Origin: an uncultured Bacteroidia bacterium
GTDB lineage: Bacteria > Bacteroidota > Bacteroidia > NS11-12g > UBA9320
DNA length: 32,066 nucleotides
Assembly (NCBI GenBank): GCA_905478335.1
Contig: CAJQIC010000024.1
Coordinates: 1 to 32,066 of the forward strand
Direction of reading: 5' to 3'
The translations under genes and the position numbers were made by a program. A model generated the notes under the pieces. The model was given only the letters and a program-made list of their open reading frames with translations. It did no database searches and was not told the DNA's origin. Below are positions 1 to 9,179 of the stretch, in pieces; positions within the stretch are counted from its first letter, which is position 1; the number at the start of each line of letters is the position of its first letter.

Positions 1-3000
1 CAACTAACGGAACTCAATTCTTCTTTAACTTAATTGATACAACTGAATTTAGAGCAGTTTACCAATCAGGTGTTTGTGCTACAGACGCATCTGCATCTGT
101 TACTGCGACGCCAAAGGCTCTGCCATACGCTGAAATCAGTGCAATCATTGATGATAGTATTTGTGCAGGAACAACTGGTGACTTTGAAATTACAGTTGAT
201 TATGTAGACGTTGGATCTGACTTTACAGTGTACTTCTCTGAAGGAACTGTAGGTAATAGCGAATCATTTACACAAAATGCTAGTGGTGTTCATACAATCA
301 CAAGTGGAGTGTTAACGTCTAAAACATTGATACAATTGATATCGATTGAAGTAACAAGTACTGGATCACCAAGTGTACCAGCTTGTTCTAATACGCTTAC
401 AAGCAATGGAACAATAACTGTTGTTGACTTGCCGTTTGCTTCTATTACGGCTGGCCCGGATACACTTTGTCAACAAGACAAAATCGTATTTACAGTTACT
501 GTAACAAACCTTCTTTCTACGGATAATTGGGAATTACGTTACGAATTAGAAAGCGATGAGGATACTATTACAGGTACTGGTCCAGGTAGTGTAACTTGGG
601 TTGATACGGATTCAAACACAGCTGAGTCTGCTAAGATTCAACTTATTGAAATCTTGAATGCATCTAACCTTGGTATTTGTAAGTCAGTGAATACTGATGA
701 TTGGGATATTTATATCTACAAACCTACAGAGCCAGGTACTATCGCAGCGTCTACGGATACTATTTGTAAAGGTGGAAGCACAACTATTGCTGAAGTAACA
801 GGTACGCCTAAACAAGGTGTAACGGTTAGTTGGGAATACAAGCCGATTAGCACAACTAATTGGACTGGTTTAACAAATAGCAATACAACGTTGACTATCA
901 CTAACTTGTTAGAAACAACAGATTATCGAGCAGTATACAAATCAGGTGTTTGTGATACAGCGCACTCTAATGTAGTAAGAATTCAGGTTGAAGAATTACC
1001 ATTGGCAACGATTAGTGGATCAACATCAATTTGTGCAGGGGATTCGGTAAACTTGACTGTTACTGTATCTAACGTAGGAACAAATCAAGATTGGGAAATT
1101 GATTACTTGACTGGTACATTGTATGGTAAGATGACTGGTTCTGGATCTGGTACCCACACATTAAGAGTTGGTAATTTTACTACCAATTCTGATGTTATCT
1201 TACAAGAAATCAGAACAGTGTCTGGAACACCAATGTGTATTAATGATAAGTTAACGAATAACGCGCAAGCGAGAGTGAATATCAACCCAAGACCATATGC
1301 TAGCTTAAATAGCACAGTGTCTCCGGTTTGTCAGAACAGTACTTCTTCATTCACGTTCACAGTATCAAATGTGAAGAGTGGTGATGACTGGTCATTGACT
1401 TACCAAGTTGATGATGCTCATGCAAGTGCTGTAACAACTGCAGGAAAAGGTCCTGGAACATTTACAGTAGCAACACCTACGTTAACTGATGATAAAACTT
1501 ACGTTGTAAGATTTACAAACATTTTAAATACAACTACAGGTTGTGACTCTTCATTGAGTTCTACAATGGATATCGTAGTTGATGCAACAACAACTCCGGG
1601 TTCTGTTGCTTCTGATACTACTGTATGTTACGGTGCACATGTTGGTACAATAACACACACTGGTGGTAACGGTAGCATCGCAAGATGGGAGAAATCAACT
1701 GACGGTGGTACTAGCTGGTCAACGATTACTAACACAAGTAGCACTTATACATATACTAACTTGATAACTACGACACTATTTAGAGTTGTAAAAATGAACG
1801 GTGTGTGTAGTGAAGCTTCAACAAGTCCTGTAACGGTTACTGTTAATGCTCTACCAGTTGCATCTATATCAGGTTCTGATACGGTTTGTGCTGGTGAGTC
1901 TGGTAACTTGACTGTAACTGCAACCAACACTCAAGGTGAGGATTGGAGAGTATCATACTTAGTTGGTACTGTACTTGATACGTTAAACGTTAGTGGTCCA
2001 CTTACAACTGGAACTATTAACACTGGATCAATTAAGACAAATACAGACGTAACATTGAAGAAGATCTGGATGACTTCGGGAACTCCTCAGTGTGAAAACA
2101 ATAACTTGTCTAACAATGCTAAGGCAACTGTCGAAGTTGATGATGAGCCAAATGCAACACTTATTTCATTAACTGATTCAGTTTGTACTGGTAGCCCTGC
2201 TAACGGTAAGATTACTGTAGCTGACGTTAGAACAAGCGAAAACTGGATTGTATACTGGTCTATCAACGGTGGTACTGCTGATTCTGTGACTGGAACTGGT
2301 CCTGGAAGCTTCAACTTTACTACGGCTAACTTGACGGTACATCCTTCTACACTTAGATTGACTAGAATCGTTAATGTAACTACTGGTTGTGAAGGTTCTC
2401 CTACTGATCAAGACGTTGTAACGGTTTCACCAACTACGGTAGGTGGTACGTTAACAGCTAACGATACAGTTTGTAAAGGTGCTAACAGCGGAACATTGAC
2501 ATTAGGTGCTGACGCAATTGGTACAGTGACTGGATGGGAGTATAGCACTGATAATGGTTCCACTTGGACTGCTATCAACAATACAAGTACAACTTACAAT
2601 TACACGAACCTTACTTCAACAACTCAGTACAGAGTTATTGTGAAGAGCGGAGCTTGTAATTCTGAATATTCTTCAGTTGTAACGATTACTGTTAATGAGT
2701 TACCGGTAGCAGCTATAGTTGCTGTAGGTGCAAGTAGCATTTGTGAAGGTTCTTCAACATTCGTTGCAATCAACGTTACTAACGTTGATGCTGGAATGGA
2801 TTGGGATCTGAAATACTTACAAGGTTCTTCTGTTAAAACGTTAAGTGGAAACGGTCCTGGTGCAGATACAATCTGGACTGGAACATTGTCAAGTACAACT
2901 GATATTACATTACAATCATTGACTATCACTAGTGGTTCTCCACAGTGTGCGAATAGTAACTTAACTAATCAGTACACTACAACGATCACAATTCTTGATA

Positions 3001-6000
3001 ACCCAACGGCTACATTTAAAACGTACCCTGCAAACATCTGTAAAGGTGAAACTCCGACTGTAACGGTCGATGTGGATGACGTGTTAAGTACTGAAGGGTG
3101 GACAATTATTTACAAGGTGAATAATGGATCAAATATCTCTTCGACAGGTGTAGGGTCTGGAGTGTTCACACTTGCAAACATGCCTCAGTTTAATACTGAA
3201 GGCCCTAACGGTTTAAGATTGGTGTCCATTACGAATACTAGTGCTAATCCTAATTGTACAAGTGCCTTAACTGACTCTATAACAATTAACGTAGACTCAA
3301 CTTCTCTTGGAGGTACAATCAGTGGTGTTAGTATTGTATGTAAAGGTGACGGTGCTGTATTGTCTCTAAGCGGAAACAGAGGAAGTATCGTAAAATGGCA
3401 ATACTCAACAGATGGTATTAATTACTATGACATCGCAAACACTTCAGATACATTAGCAGTTGCTAACCTTCAGACTAAGACTTGGTATAGAGTTGAGGTA
3501 ATGAATGGTGTGTGTGCTGCTGAATTCTCAAGTGCTAAAACGGTTGATGTACAAGAATTACCAACTGTAACGATTAATAACCCAACAATTGATATTTGTG
3601 CAGGAGAAACGACAACCCTTAGCTTGTCTATCGGTAATGTGACTTCTACATCTACTTGGTCAGTTGATTATAAAGAAAACGGGACTTCAGGTTCATACAC
3701 TTCAGGTACTGGAACAAGTGAATCAATCACTTTCGGACCTTACTCTTCTACAACTACAATTGAGATAGTTGGTGTTACTGTGACGAATGGCTTAGGTTGT
3801 TCAAATACAATCAGTGAGAAAGCAGTTGTAACTGTTACTGATAACCCAACGGCGTCTATTACTACTGTACCTGACTCGCTATGTGAAGGTGATGTATTAG
3901 TATTTACTGCTAGCATCGACAACGTAGCAACAGGAACTAAGTGGGAGTTAGATTATGAAATCGACGGTACTGCTGGACCAACTAAGAAAGGAACTGGATC
4001 AGGAACGTTCACAGTGAATACTGGACGTACTGTATCTCCAAGTTCTGTTAAGGTTCAGTTAACTGAAGTTCTATTGGATAATGCATTAGGATGTAACACA
4101 GTATTGAATGATTCAGCTGAAATTAAAGTGAGCCCAACAACTGTAGGAGGAACTTTATCACCAGCTACATCTACGATATGTGAAGGAGAGTCTGCAACGC
4201 TTACGTTGTCAGGTGAGACTGGAGCAGTTCAAAACTGGGAGTACAGTACTGATAATGGAGCTACTTGGGCATTATTGTCTAACACAGCGAACACAGTAAC
4301 AATCACTAATATTAATGTAACTACATTATACAGAGTGTTTGTTCAGAGCGGAACATGTGCAGGAGCTTACTCAACGGTATCTACTGTAACGGTTATAGAA
4401 ACGCCTAGCGCAACTGTAACAAGTAACGCAACGGTTTGTCCTAACGATGCAGCTGTATTTACATTAAGTGTAACTGGCATCGCTGCAACTGACGGTTGGT
4501 CTGTTGTTTACAAACGAAACGGTACGACAGTTGGAACTCCAGTTACTGGAACAGGTTCTGGTGACTTTAACTTCAGTGTTGCTGGTTCTGCATACTCTGG
4601 TAACCCAACATTGATTACTGTTGAATTAGTGAGCATAGAGAATACAACATATAGTTGTGTGAACAGTAACTTAACGAGCAGTGCAACAGCTAGAGTTACT
4701 CCTAATCCTACTGCAAGCTTTACTGCGGTTAACAACTGTGAAGACAGCACGGTATCATTCAGCAATACATCTTCAATTCCTGAAGGAAGTATTACTACTT
4801 ACAAGTGGTACTTCGGTGACGGTGATTCAAGTGTGAATGGTAGCCCTTCTCATGTATACAGCGCTGCTGGAACATATAACGTAACATTGGTAGTATGGAG
4901 TGATAATGGATGTAGAGGTGAGGTGACTCAGTCTATTGAAGTTTATCCTAACCCAACTGCTGACTTTACATTCAGTAATGTATGTAAGAACGAAACATTC
5001 TCTGCGACGGACCAATCATCTGTAGCGAGTGGATCTATAACTTCATGGTTCTGGCAGTTCGGTGATGGTACAACATCAACGAATCAGAATCCTACACATG
5101 ATTATGCTGCATCTGGAAACTACGATGTAACGCTTACAGTTGTAACGAACAACGGTTGTTCAAATACTACATCTAAAGAGCTTACAGTGTACATATTGCC
5201 AGAAGCTAACTTCGTTGCAAGTCCTGTTTGTGAGGATGCACCAATGCAGTTTGTTAATGCATCAGCTATTGGTTATGGAACAATGACTTACGAATGGAAC
5301 TTCGCTGGTCAAGGTTCATCGGCTGATAAGGATCCTACATTTGCATTCACTGGTTTCGGAACGTTCAGTGTTGAATTGATCGCAACTAGTAACAATGGAT
5401 GTAAAGACACAATCGTTAGAAATGTAACTATTTACCCAGCACCTACTGCAGACTTTACCGTAGTTGATGTATGTATCGGAGAAGCAAGTGTGTTCACTAA
5501 CACATCAACTGTTCCAGGTACGGATAACATAATCGAATACTTCTGGGATTTCGGAGACGTTAACTTCAGTGGTATTGAGAACCCAACGCATACATATGCT
5601 GCGTCAGGCGACTACAATGTAACATTGAGAGTTAAATCAAATAGAGGTTGTGAGAATTCAGTAACTAAGGTTGCTAGTGTGATTGCACTTCCTGATGTTG
5701 ACTTAACGGCTAACGGTCCTACTGAGTTCTGTGATGGAGATAGCGTATTATTATCTGCTAACTCTAATGCTAGAACATACGATTGGACTTGGACTGGTGG
5801 AACATCAACAAATGGTTCAGTATCTGCTAAAGATAGTGGATGGTACAAAGTGAGAATTTCTGCTCCACCGATTGGTTGTGAGAATGAAGATTCTATCTTA
5901 ATCGTTGTACATTCATTACCTGACGCAAAGGCTTGGCCAAGAAACAAAGTGACTCAGTCTATTGATACAATCAGCAGAGGTCAGTCCATTGATTTACATG

Positions 6001-6449
6001 CATCAGGTGGTGTTACTTACCTGTGGTCTCCAACGACATACTTAAACCCATCAGACATGGCTGATGTTATGGCTGAAAGAGTTGATATGACTACAGATTA
6101 CACAGTAACTGTAACTGATGAGTTTGGATGTACTAACGAGGCTCAATTGAGAATCGTAGTTCTAGACAACTTTGACTTGACAGTTTATAACGCTGTAACA
6201 CCGAACGGTGACGGAATGAATGATACTTGGATTATCGAAAACATCTGGGCTTACCCAGAAGCTGAAGTGGTAATCTTTAACAGATACGGTATGGAAGTGT
6301 ACAGATCTACTGGTTATAACAATGACTGGGATGCTACGTACAAGGGTAATGATTTACCTGACGGTCCTTACTACTATGTGATTGTTCATGCAGACTTCCC
6401 AGACTTGGTGTACAAAGGTGTTATTAACGTAATACGGGAGACTAAATAA
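1..6449 (+). CDS. Giant secreted Ig-like/PKD repeat protein with type B T9SS C-terminal domain (5' end outside window)
   Basis: The reading frame is open from base 3 to the stop at 6449, so at least 2148 residues are seen and the true start lies left of the window; the GTG at 228 is an internal Val. From the left edge to about 4700 the protein is a chain of Thr/Ser/Asn-rich Ig-like modules of about 95 residues, each with a Cys near its start (ICAG, VCKG, VCTG types) and often a WxY or DWxxxY core. Four PKD domains follow (about 4707-5697), with W-x-FGDG or related motifs and a Y-x-V-T-L strand. Two further Ig-like modules come next. The end (about 6178-6446) is a gliding-motility-associated C-terminal domain, with the TPNGDGMNDTW, VVIFNRYG and LPDGPYYYVI motifs. 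This domain marks type B T9SS cargo. It is probably a cell-surface adhesin or sheath protein; the ligand is unknown. The next gene encodes PorP/SprF, the usual partner of type B cargo. Confidence 0.93.
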   Translation, partial: TNGTQFFFNLIDTTEFRAVYQSGVCATDASASVTATPKALPYAEISAIIDDSICAGTTGDFEITVDYVDVGSDFTVYFSEGTVGNSESFTQNASGVHTITSGVLTSKTLIQLISIEVTSTGSPSVPACSNTLTSNGTITVVDLPFASITAGPDTLCQQDKIVFTVTVTNLLSTDNWELRYELESDEDTITGTGPGSVTWVDTDSNTAESAKIQLIEILNASNLGICKSVNTDDWDIYIYKPTEPGTIAASTDTICKGGSTTIAEVTGTPKQGVTVSWEYKPISTTNWTGLTNSNTTLTITNLLETTDYRAVYKSGVCDTAHSNVVRIQVEELPLATISGSTSICAGDSVNLTVTVSNVGTNQDWEIDYLTGTLYGKMTGSGSGTHTLRVGNFTTNSDVILQEIRTVSGTPMCINDKLTNNAQARVNINPRPYASLNSTVSPVCQNSTSSFTFTVSNVKSGDDWSLTYQVDDAHASAVTTAGKGPGTFTVATPTLTDDKTYVVRFTNILNTTTGCDSSLSSTMDIVVDATTTPGSVASDTTVCYGAHVGTITHTGGNGSIARWEKSTDGGTSWSTITNTSSTYTYTNLITTTLFRVVKMNGVCSEASTSPVTVTVNALPVASISGSDTVCAGESGNLTVTATNTQGEDWRVSYLVGTVLDTLNVSGPLTTGTINTGSIKTNTDVTLKKIWMTSGTPQCENNNLSNNAKATVEVDDEPNATLISLTDSVCTGSPANGKITVADVRTSENWIVYWSINGGTADSVTGTGPGSFNFTTANLTVHPSTLRLTRIVNVTTGCEGSPTDQDVVTVSPTTVGGTLTANDTVCKGANSGTLTLGADAIGTVTGWEYSTDNGSTWTAINNTSTTYNYTNLTSTTQYRVIVKSGACNSEYSSVVTITVNELPVAAIVAVGASSICEGSSTFVAINVTNVDAGMDWDLKYLQGSSVKTLSGNGPGADTIWTGTLSSTTDITLQSLTITSGSPQCANSNLTNQYTTTITILDNPTATFKTYPANICKGETPTVTVDVDDVLSTEGWTIIYKVNNGSNISSTGVGSGVFTLANMPQFNTEGPNGLRLVSITNTSANPNCTSALTDSITINVDSTSLGGTISGVSIVCKGDGAVLSLSGNRGSIVKWQYSTDGINYYDIANTSDTLAVANLQTKTWYRVEVMNGVCAAEFSSAKTVDVQELPTVTINNPTIDICAGETTTLSLSIGNVTSTSTWSVDYKENGTSGSYTSGTGTSESITFGPYSSTTTIEIVGVTVTNGLGCSNTISEKAVVTVTDNPTASITTVPDSLCEGDVLVFTASIDNVATGTKWELDYEIDGTAGPTKKGTGSGTFTVNTGRTVSPSSVKVQLTEVLLDNALGCNTVLNDSAEIKVSPTTVGGTLSPATSTICEGESATLTLSGETGAVQNWEYSTDNGATWALLSNTANTVTITNINVTTLYRVFVQSGTCAGAYSTVSTVTVIETPSATVTSNATVCPNDAAVFTLSVTGIAATDGWSVVYKRNGTTVGTPVTGTGSGDFNFSVAGSAYSGNPTLITVELVSIENTTYSCVNSNLTSSATARVTPNPTASFTAVNNCEDSTVSFSNTSSIPEGSITTYKWYFGDGDSSVNGSPSHVYSAAGTYNVTLVVWSDNGCRGEVTQSIEVYPNPTADFTFSNVCKNETFSATDQSSVASGSITSWFWQFGDGTTSTNQNPTHDYAASGNYDVTLTVVTNNGCSNTTSKELTVYILPEANFVASPVCEDAPMQFVNASAIGYGTMTYEWNFAGQGSSADKDPTFAFTGFGTFSVELIATSNNGCKDTIVRNVTIYPAPTADFTVVDVCIGEASVFTNTSTVPGTDNIIEYFWDFGDVNFSGIENPTHTYAASGDYNVTLRVKSNRGCENSVTKVASVIALPDVDLTANGPTEFCDGDSVLLSANSNARTYDWTWTGGTSTNGSVSAKDSGWYKVRISAPPIGCENEDSILIVVHSLPDAKAWPRNKVTQSIDTISRGQSIDLHASGGVTYLWSPTTYLNPSDMADVMAERVDMTTDYTVTVTDEFGCTNEAQLRIVVLDNFDLTVYNAVTPNGDGMNDTWIIENIWAYPEAEVVIFNRYGMEVYRSTGYNNDWDATYKGNDLPDGPYYYVIVHADFPDLVYKGVINVIRETK
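120..4403 (+). repeat. Coding super-repeats, five units of about 850 nt inside the giant protein
   Basis: A junction of the form E-L-P-x-A-x-I (or a variant) followed by a Cys-containing strand recurs with its Leu codon, or the equivalent position, at 120, 996, 1851, 2700, 3558 and 4401. The spacings are 876, 855, 849, 858 and 843 nt. Each unit of about 281-292 residues holds three Ig-like modules in fixed order: a DW-x-x-x-YL type, a TGTGPGSF type, and a GWEYSTDNG-type module ending in a YRV-x-x-x-SGxC strand. The copies have diverged, so this is an old duplicated architecture and not recent slippage. Confidence 0.85.
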
Positions 6450-6479
6450 TAATTAACAAGAATCCTTAGAATTAGAAAA

Positions 6480-7964
6480 ATGAAAAAAGTATTAATATTT
6501 ATCGCGTTCGTTGTTCTAGGTTTAACACAGGCATTTGCTCAGCAAGTACCGATGTATAGCCACTACTATTACAACCAATTCTTGTACAATCCAGCTATGG
6601 CAGGATCAAAGTCTTACGGTCAGGTTTACTTGATTAACCGTAACCAATGGTTCAACATACCAGGAGCTCCACAAACTCAAGCTTTGACTATTGATGGTCC
6701 TTTAAGGAACAACAATGCAGGTCTTGGTCTAGGTGTTTACCGTGACGTTGCGGGTCAGTTTAACATTACTGGCGGTACTGCAGCATATAGATATACTTTA
6801 AACCTTGGTAACTCAGGGCAAAAGTTATCTTTCGGTCTTGCATTAGGTGTTCTAAACAATAGAATTGACTTAAATGACATCTCCGTTCAAAACCCATTGG
6901 ATCCAGTTACTGCTGCAACTTATCAAGGAGCAACAGGATTTGACGCCAACATGGGAGTGAATTATGAAGTCAATAATTTCAACATCGGTTTAGCTGTACC
7001 ACAAATTTTAGGTGGAGAGTTGGCTTATGATGCTATTAAGAATACGGTAACTGACCAAGTGGTTCGTTATGGTATGGCACGTCAGTTTGTATTGAACGCA
7101 GGTTACAACTGGGATATTAATGGCGATGAAACATGGTTCTTACAACCAAATGCATTGTTAAGATATACACCTAATACTCCTGCACAATATGACATCAGCG
7201 CAATGCTTAATTACCAAGACAAGTATTGGATTGGTGGTATGTTCAGAAGTGCTTATGCTGTAACAGCTGCAGCTGGTCTTAGACTGGCAGATCAGTTTGT
7301 TGCTGGATATGCTTATGATATCTCTGTACACAAAGTAAGTGAATACACAAAGGGTGCTCATGAAGTAATGTTAGGTTACCAGTGGGGTGGAAGTCCAATG
7401 GATAATCCAGATCTTAAGAAGAAGTTTAAAGACATAGACGATAAACTTAATAAAGAAGAGAAGGACATCGATTCACTTGGTAACGAAATCAAGAAAAACA
7501 GAAAGGATATCGATAAGAATACAGATGATATTGATGACAATGATACTGACCTTGATGAAATCAACGACAAGATCAAATCATTCGAACAGTTCATGCAAGA
7601 TTACAAAGACGGTAAACTTGGTAGTGGCTCTGGTTCTGGTAAAGTGTACACGTTTAACAACGTATATTTTGCAACGAACAAGTGGGACATTAGAACTGAA
7701 GCACGAGCTGAATTAGATAACCTTGTTATCATCTTAAAAGATAATCCAAACTTGAGAATTGAGGTTGCAGGTCATGCGGATCAAAGAGGTTCTGCTTCTT
7801 ACAACCAATGGCTGTCTAACAAACGTTCAGTTGCGGTAAGGGATTACCTTATCTCGAACGGTGTTGGAGCATCTCAATTAGAAGTAAAAGGTTATGGAGA
7901 GGATTCTTCATTCCCTACATTGGACGAAAACAGAAGAGTTGAGTTCAAGATTATTTCTGAATAA
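6480..7964 (+). CDS. PorP/SprF-type T9SS membrane protein fused to an OmpA peptidoglycan-binding domain
   Basis: This 494-residue protein starts with a signal peptide (residues 1-20, ending AFA before QQ). Residues about 21-305 match the PorP/SprF family: the early YYNQFLYNPAMAGS segment is diagnostic, followed by alternating beta strands and the late VMLGYQWG strand. Residues about 308-380 form a charged, DID-rich probable coiled coil, then a Gly/Ser hinge. Residues about 390-494 are an OmpA-like domain with the GHADQRGSASYN and LSxxR motifs that bind peptidoglycan diaminopimelate. PorP/SprF proteins sit in the outer membrane and help deliver or attach type B CTD cargo. The gene begins 30 nt after the giant type B protein, so the two are probably co-transcribed and functionally paired. 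Most PorP/SprF proteins are about 300 residues and lack the OmpA part. Confidence 0.93.
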   Translation: MKKVLIFIAFVVLGLTQAFAQQVPMYSHYYYNQFLYNPAMAGSKSYGQVYLINRNQWFNIPGAPQTQALTIDGPLRNNNAGLGLGVYRDVAGQFNITGGTAAYRYTLNLGNSGQKLSFGLALGVLNNRIDLNDISVQNPLDPVTAATYQGATGFDANMGVNYEVNNFNIGLAVPQILGGELAYDAIKNTVTDQVVRYGMARQFVLNAGYNWDINGDETWFLQPNALLRYTPNTPAQYDISAMLNYQDKYWIGGMFRSAYAVTAAAGLRLADQFVAGYAYDISVHKVSEYTKGAHEVMLGYQWGGSPMDNPDLKKKFKDIDDKLNKEEKDIDSLGNEIKKNRKDIDKNTDDIDDNDTDLDEINDKIKSFEQFMQDYKDGKLGSGSGSGKVYTFNNVYFATNKWDIRTEARAELDNLVIILKDNPNLRIEVAGHADQRGSASYNQWLSNKRSVAVRDYLISNGVGASQLEVKGYGEDSSFPTLDENRRVEFKIISE

Positions 7965-7985
7965 GAGAATTATAATATTTATGTC

Positions 7986-8017
7986 AAAAGGGAGCGTTTA
8001 ACGCTCCCTTTTTTTTT
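7986..8017 (+). terminator. Rho-independent terminator after the PorP-OmpA gene
   Basis: A 7-bp GC-rich stem (GGGAGCG / CGCTCCC, about 7990-8008) with a five-base loop is followed by an uninterrupted run of nine T. Four A bases before the stem extend the pairing. It lies 25 nt after the stop codon of the PorP-OmpA gene and closes that two-gene unit. Confidence 0.9.
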
Positions 8018-8036
8018 GATATTTGTTAACCTAGAT

Positions 8037-8618
8037 ATGGAACTAATAACTAAGATTTTAAGTGTTGCAACAGCCGGAGCAATGGCCTTGGGTTGTGGTA
8101 CGTCGAGTAGAAAGATAGCAACGCATGAAAAACCAGTAGAAGGAATGAATTTATACGAATTAAACTTAATGTCCCTAAATGAAGCGGATAAAATCGATTT
8201 AAGCGCTTTTAAGGGTAGATACATCTTATTTGTCAATGTAGCGAGTAAATGCGGTTATACGTCTCAATACGATGGCTTACAAGCCTTGTATGAATCTAAT
8301 ACTGATAACTTAATGATTATTGGTCTGCCATGTAATCAGTTTGGTTTTCAGGAGCCTGGAGATAGTACTGAAATTGCATCGTTTTGTAGCAAGAACTATG
8401 GCGTTACTTTTCCTATATCCGAGAAATTAGATGTAAAGGGTGATAATCAACACCCAATTTATGAGTGGTTAACTCAAAAGAAATATAATGGAGTTGGAGA
8501 CTATAATGTTTCCTGGAACTTCAATAAATTTTTAGTTAGTCCAAAAGGGGAACTTGTTGCATACTTCGGGTCAAAGGTTAAACCTCAAAGTGAAGAGATT
8601 ACGTCTTTGTTGAAGTAG
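8037..8618 (+). CDS. Glutathione/thioredoxin-type peroxidase (Cys-GPx), probable lipoprotein
   Basis: The product is a GPx-fold peroxidase that reduces H2O2 or organic hydroperoxides. From the ATG at 8037 it is 193 residues. The catalytic segment NVASKCGYT gives peroxidatic Cys72; LPCNQFGFQEPG supplies the conserved Gln (Q105) and a second Cys (C99); SWNFNKFLV holds the conserved Trp. C117 sits where thioredoxin-dependent GPx enzymes carry the resolving Cys, so thioredoxin is a more likely reductant than glutathione. The N-terminus is hydrophobic and ends in ALGC at Cys20, a plausible lipobox, which would place the enzyme in the periplasm. A TTG at 8016 would lengthen the ORF but lies inside the upstream terminator, so the ATG is preferred. 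It converges on the DUF2147 gene with a 12-nt gap. Confidence 0.93.
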   Translation: MELITKILSVATAGAMALGCGTSSRKIATHEKPVEGMNLYELNLMSLNEADKIDLSAFKGRYILFVNVASKCGYTSQYDGLQALYESNTDNLMIIGLPCNQFGFQEPGDSTEIASFCSKNYGVTFPISEKLDVKGDNQHPIYEWLTQKKYNGVGDYNVSWNFNKFLVSPKGELVAYFGSKVKPQSEEITSLLK

Positions 8619-8630
8619 CCGCTAGCTAGA

Positions 8631-9104
8631 TTACTTAACGCGAGTCCATTCTGAGGTTCTTCCTAACCAAGTCATACCAGAGATGTATCCTCGAAGTTTG
8701 AGTTTGTCGGTATTGCCCTCATCAAATTCCATGTATCCGTCATATGTTTTGCCGTTTCTAGGGTCGTACACCGATCCATTAACCCATCTTTGATCTTCTG
8801 AATCAAATTCAAAGTACTTCAAAGCCACTAAACCGACTCTTTCGCGGTCACGAAGGTTTTCGTTCGGATTGTTAACATCTGTTTTAGGAGAACCATCTGA
8901 ATTGTTAGGTTCTGCCATCCAAATCGTTTTCCCAGAGTACTTACCATTACTCGCTAAAAATATTTTGACCTTCGCGTCTTTGTCTGCAGTCCAATACACG
9001 CCCGTAATGTCTGAGGCCTTAACAGAATCGTTTGAATTTTTTATTGAAGCAAATGCGGTTAAGGTAATTCCTATCAGTGCAGCGTATAAAACATGAGTTC
9101 TCAT
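8631..9104 (-). CDS. DUF2147 family exported protein
   Basis: A 157-residue protein with an N-terminal signal peptide (about residues 1-20, MRTHVLYAALIGITLTAFAS). The rest fits the DUF2147 family: an early ITGVYWTADKDAKVKIF strand, a Y-x-G-K-x-I-W segment, a G-L-x-x-L-K-Y-F strand, a W-V-N-G-x-V-Y-D-P-x-x-G-K-T-Y motif and a final LRGYISG-x-x-x-LGRTSEW strand. The family is a small periplasmic beta-barrel-like fold of unknown function, common in Bacteroidota and Proteobacteria. It is divergent from the YifB-type gene, with a 75-nt spacer. Confidence 0.88.
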   Translation of the reverse strand: MRTHVLYAALIGITLTAFASIKNSNDSVKASDITGVYWTADKDAKVKIFLASNGKYSGKTIWMAEPNNSDGSPKTDVNNPNENLRDRERVGLVALKYFEFDSEDQRWVNGSVYDPRNGKTYDGYMEFDEGNTDKLKLRGYISGMTWLGRTSEWTRVK

Positions 9105-9129
9105 AAATATCCTTTTCTATGTGATTTGG

Positions 9130-9138
9130 TGCAAGATA
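9130..9138 (-). promoter_or_regulatory. Possible variant -7 box (TATCTTGCA) upstream of the DUF2147 gene
   Basis: On the minus strand the 9-mer TATCTTGCA lies 25 nt before the DUF2147 start codon. It resembles the Bacteroidota TAnnTTTG box with one T missing. The identical 9-mer occurs upstream of the M1 peptidase gene (20912-20920). No convincing -33 element was seen, so this is a weak call. Confidence 0.25.
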
Positions 9139-9167
9139 CGATTATTCTATGACGTATGTAACTACCA

Positions 9168-9175
9168 TATTTTTG
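9168..9175 (+). promoter_or_regulatory. Consensus -7 box TATTTTTG, 4 nt before the YifB start codon
   Basis: TATTTTTG fits the Bacteroidota -7 consensus TAnnTTTG exactly and ends 4 nt before the ATG at 9180. With the usual position of the start site a few bases downstream of this box, transcription would begin at or next to the ATG, giving a leaderless mRNA. No TTTG -33 element at the expected spacing was found. Confidence 0.4.
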
Positions 9176-9179
9176 TCCG

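Noticed and set aside
228-230. GTG at 228 as the start of the giant protein
   Set aside because: The frame is open to the left edge and upstream codons continue the same Ig-like module, including a YRV-type strand and the SGVC motif, so the GTG is internal.
716-5947. Many minus-strand ORFs of 60-111 codons opposite the giant gene
   Set aside because: They mirror the Thr/Asn/Val-rich repeats, lack domain features or start context, and recur at the same place in each repeat, as expected of antisense shadows.
7477-7716. Plus-strand ORF inside the PorP-OmpA gene
   Set aside because: It is an alternative frame of the DID-rich linker and OmpA region, with no features of its own.
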